DNA of 7,355 bases, taken from contig JACQGW010000070.1 in assembly GCA_016199325.1 (NCBI GenBank), forward strand, positions 1-7,355, written 5' to 3'. Made by a program: the position numbers and the translations under genes. How positions within the stretch are numbered: position 1 is the stretch's first letter; each line of letters opens with the position of its first letter. This document shows, piece after piece, positions 5,460 to 7,355 of this stretch. The notes beneath the pieces were generated by a model that saw only the letters and a program-made list of their open reading frames with translations, did not search any database and was not told the DNA's origin. This stretch comes from Chloroflexota bacterium. Lineage in GTDB: Bacteria; Chloroflexota; Dehalococcoidia; JACQGW01.

Positions 5460-7208
5460 ATGGATTTGCTAGCTCGAGCGCTTACCCACATCGCGACCGG
5501 ACACCGCCTGGTCCGGTTATTCCGGGTGGCAGTGCCGCTTCTGGTGATCCTCGCGCTCCTCGTACCGCCCCCGGGCGCGGTCGTGGCGGACCAGCCGCCG
5601 CGCGTGCATAGCCTGCTTCTGGACCGGGCCAATGCACGCCCGGACGACGAGCAGCGCGTCATCGTTCAGCGTGTCGCCGGTGACCGTGCGGCCGACCGGT
5701 TTGTCGAGGGGCTGGGCGGGCGGAAGGTCAACGAGGTCAAAGACGTCGGCTTCGTTGCCAAGGTCAAGGGCAAGCACGTGGAGGCCATCGGCCGCAACAG
5801 GGCGGTCAAGTGGGTCTCCATCGACGCCGAGATGCGGCGGACCGACGTCGTCGACGGGTCCCTGCTGAGCGCGCTGGCCGGCCAGGTCCCCTATCCCGGG
5901 GTCGTCGGGGCCGCCGAGCAGTGGGCGAAAGGGGTCACCGGCAAGGGTGTCGGCGTCGCCGTCGTCGACTCCGGGGTCAACGTGTCCCGCGGGAACTTCA
6001 AGGATAGCGCGGGGCAAACGCGCGTCGTCGCGAGCCTGCTGTTCAACTCGGAGTTGCAGAACAGCCATGATGGGATGGGGCACGGCACCCACGTCGCCGG
6101 CATCGTCGCCGGCAACTCCTGGAACAGCAGCCGCAACCAGGGGCGCGGCAAGTACATCGGCATCGCCCCGGAGGCCAACATCATCAACCTGCGCGTGTCC
6201 GACGAGCTCGGGATGTCCTATCTCTCGGACGTGGTCAACGCGATCAACTGGGCGGTCGACAATCGCCAGACGTATACCATCCGCGTCATGAACCTGTCGC
6301 TGGTCTCCAGCGTCGCCGAGAGCGCCACGACCAGCGTCCTCGACGCGGCCGTCGAGCGGGCCTGGCTGAGCGGCATCTTCGTCGTCGTCGCCGCGGGGAA
6401 CTATGGGCCCAACACGCTGCTCTATCCGCCGGCGAACGACCCGTTCGTCGTGACGGTGGGCGCGGCCGATACGATGGGGACGCTGAATCAGGCCGACGAT
6501 ACCATCGCCTGGTGGTCGTCGTACGGCACGACCCAGGATGGCTACACCAAGCCGGACGTCGCCGCACCGGGACGCTGGATCATTGCCCCCATGGCGTCCA
6601 AGACGGCCACGCTGGTCCAGGCGGCGCCCAATCGGGTCGTCGACGGCAGCTACCTCTGGGCGTCCGGCACGTCGATGGCCGCGCCCGTCGTCTCCGGCAT
6701 CGCCGCGCTGGCCTACTCCATGAACCAGATGCTGTCCAACGACGAGCTCAAGTGGCTCATCCTGAACACGGCAGTGCCGCTGGTCGGGAGTGGAAGCGGC
6801 GCTGGCGAAGCCAATGCCACAGCTATGTTCAGCTACACCGGTCCCGTCGGCCTGGCGAACCAGGGGCTGCCGATCAGCCCGCACCTGACCACGGCAGGCG
6901 GCGCGACCACCTACTCGCCGACGTCCAGTTGGTCGACCTCGTCGTGGAGCACCTCCTCCTGGAGCACGTCGTCGTGGTCGACCTCCTCCTGGAGCACGTC
7001 GTCGTGGAGCACGTCGTCGTGGTCGACCTCGTCGTGGAGCACCTCCTCCTGGTCGACCTCGTCCTGGAGCACGTCGTCGTGGTCGACCAGCGGCTCGCAG
7101 TCGGCCACGGCAGCGGCCGCCCCGTGGCAGGATCTCGGGACGGCGCCCAACGGTGAGGACGCCACGGCCCCACCGCCGAACGCCCCAATGGACGAGACGT
7201 GCTGCTGA
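5460..7208 (+). CDS. Secreted S8 (subtilisin-family) serine protease with WSTSS repeat tail
   Basis: Endopeptidase of 582 residues, probably exported. A long basic N-region and a hydrophobic core (about 22-38) form a signal peptide, with likely cleavage near A43. Residues about 60-128 resemble an I9-type propeptide inhibitor. The catalytic domain (about 145-440) has the full triad: D170 in VAVVDSGVN, H208 in GHGTHVAG and S405 in SGTSMAAP, with the oxyanion-hole N314 in AAGNYGPN. After it come a linker, eleven pentapeptide repeats of the WSTSS type (Trp at 491 to 541) and a Pro/Ala-rich end. The only two cysteines of the protein are its last two residues. No sortase motif or transmembrane anchor is seen at the C-terminus, so the tail may act as a spacer, a wall-binding part or a glycosylation site (inference). 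It lies 38 bp after a small ORF and may be co-transcribed with it. Confidence 0.93.
   Translation: MDLLARALTHIATGHRLVRLFRVAVPLLVILALLVPPPGAVVADQPPRVHSLLLDRANARPDDEQRVIVQRVAGDRAADRFVEGLGGRKVNEVKDVGFVAKVKGKHVEAIGRNRAVKWVSIDAEMRRTDVVDGSLLSALAGQVPYPGVVGAAEQWAKGVTGKGVGVAVVDSGVNVSRGNFKDSAGQTRVVASLLFNSELQNSHDGMGHGTHVAGIVAGNSWNSSRNQGRGKYIGIAPEANIINLRVSDELGMSYLSDVVNAINWAVDNRQTYTIRVMNLSLVSSVAESATTSVLDAAVERAWLSGIFVVVAAGNYGPNTLLYPPANDPFVVTVGAADTMGTLNQADDTIAWWSSYGTTQDGYTKPDVAAPGRWIIAPMASKTATLVQAAPNRVVDGSYLWASGTSMAAPVVSGIAALAYSMNQMLSNDELKWLILNTAVPLVGSGSGAGEANATAMFSYTGPVGLANQGLPISPHLTTAGGATTYSPTSSWSTSSWSTSSWSTSSWSTSSWSTSSWSTSSWSTSSWSTSSWSTSSWSTSSWSTSGSQSATAAAAPWQDLGTAPNGEDATAPPPNAPMDETCC
6930..7094 (+). repeat. 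Eleven 15-bp tandem repeats encoding WSTSS
   Basis: TGG codons recur every 15 bp from 6930 to 7080. Each unit reads Trp-Ser-Thr-Ser-Ser; only the last ends in Ser-Gly. At DNA level there are two unit types, TGGTCGACC and TGGAGCAC(C/G), in the order A-B-B-A-B-B-A-B-A-B-A. Units 1-2 (6930-6959) and 7-8 (7020-7049) are identical over 30 bp, suggesting higher-order duplication within the array. Confidence 0.95.
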
Positions 7209-7216
7209 TGATCGAG

Positions 7217-7230
7217 CGCCCTTGCGGGCG
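7217..7230 (+). terminator. Small hairpin shortly after the protease stop
   Basis: CGCCC at 7217-7221 pairs with GGGCG at 7226-7230 around a 4-nt loop, 8 bp after the stop codon. It is short and lacks a T-tract, so it may only be an accessory to the larger hairpin that follows. Confidence 0.25.
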
Positions 7231-7247
7231 ACATTGATGGAAGCATC

Positions 7248-7275
7248 GAGGGGGCATCGTCGGCGATGCCCCCTC
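7248..7275 (+). terminator. Perfect 12-bp GC-rich hairpin, probable protease terminator
   Basis: GAGGGGGCATCG (7248-7259) pairs perfectly with CGATGCCCCCTC (7264-7275) around the loop TCGG, 39 bp after the protease stop. The stem strength and position fit a transcription terminator. A T-tract is absent, as is often seen in GC-rich genomes. Confidence 0.55.
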
Positions 7276-7290
7276 CCCGCGACTGCTGAG

Positions 7291-7355
7291 TGGTGCGTCC
7301 GGCAAGTCCGTTGGAGATCGGCTGGCCTGTCCACCGTCATGCTGAGCCGCAGCGA
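7291..7355. mobile_element. Second MITE-like element, cut by the window end
   Basis: TGGTGCGTCCGGC at 7291-7303 matches the left terminal repeat of the element at 4918 with one change, and is followed by the same GGCAAGTCC. GTCATGCTGAGCCGCAGCGA at 7336-7355 is identical to 4961-4980. The orientation is the same. The stretch between differs in sequence and is 2 bp longer than in the first copy. The right half is outside the window. Confidence 0.65.

Noticed and set aside
6930..7094. CRISPR array
   Set aside because: The 15-bp units are contiguous without spacers and encode a regular peptide in the frame of the protease.
7095..7208. Sortase or PEP-CTERM-type anchor at the protease C-terminus
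   Set aside because: No LPxTG-like motif, no hydrophobic helix and no basic tail follow the repeats; the end is Ala/Pro-rich and closes with Cys-Cys.
5517..7340. Minus-strand ORF of 607 codons opposite the protease
   Set aside because: The protease has a full catalytic triad, signal peptide and SD. The opposite frame is open because of G/C third positions and is Arg/Gly/Asp-rich low complexity across the repeat array.

Overview
The window is visibly GC-rich DNA with strong G/C third-position bias, clear Shine-Dalgarno sites, two GTG starts and every convincing gene on the + strand. Codon usage, the short intergenic repeat motifs and a secreted S8 protease with a Ser/Thr/Trp repeat tail suggest a high-GC, free-living bacterium, most likely of the Chloroflexota (Thermomicrobia/Sphaerobacter-like). 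That placement is an inference from style, not from a marker gene.

Region 1 (1-320) is non-coding. It holds an imperfect 45-bp-period direct repeat, a triple CGCCAAG motif, an AT-rich patch and a plausible sigma-70-type promoter (TTGACA, 17 bp, TACGTT) about 70 bp before the first gene.

Region 2 (321-4878) is a tight four-gene operon: an FTR1-family iron permease fused to a C-terminal DUF2318 four-cysteine-plus-one domain, two FtsX/MacB-type ABC permeases, and a LolD/MacB-type ATPase. Gaps are 2-14 bp and each gene has its own SD. The gene set resembles the accessory part of bacterial FTR1-P19 iron-uptake loci (the Campylobacter Cj1658-Cj1663 and uropathogenic E. coli fet type). The likely job is ferrous iron uptake, with the ABC complex supporting the FTR1 permease. 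No P19 gene is present here, and the usually separate DUF2318 protein is fused to the permease. The second permease carries an in-frame insertion made of a 7-bp repeat and a 66-bp tandem duplication.

Region 3 (4879-5280) is non-coding. It is dominated by a MITE-like palindromic element (4918-5086) with 13-bp perfect terminal inverted repeats and a stem of about 32 bp, followed by a possible promoter.

Region 4 (5281-7208) holds a 46-codon ORF with a strong SD and, 38 bp later, a secreted subtilisin-family (S8) protease with signal peptide, I9-like propeptide, intact Asp/His/Ser triad and eleven WSTSS-type repeats near the C-terminus. Two hairpins follow. The window then ends inside a second copy of the same MITE-like element, in the same orientation, so the small ORF and the protease lie between two direct copies.
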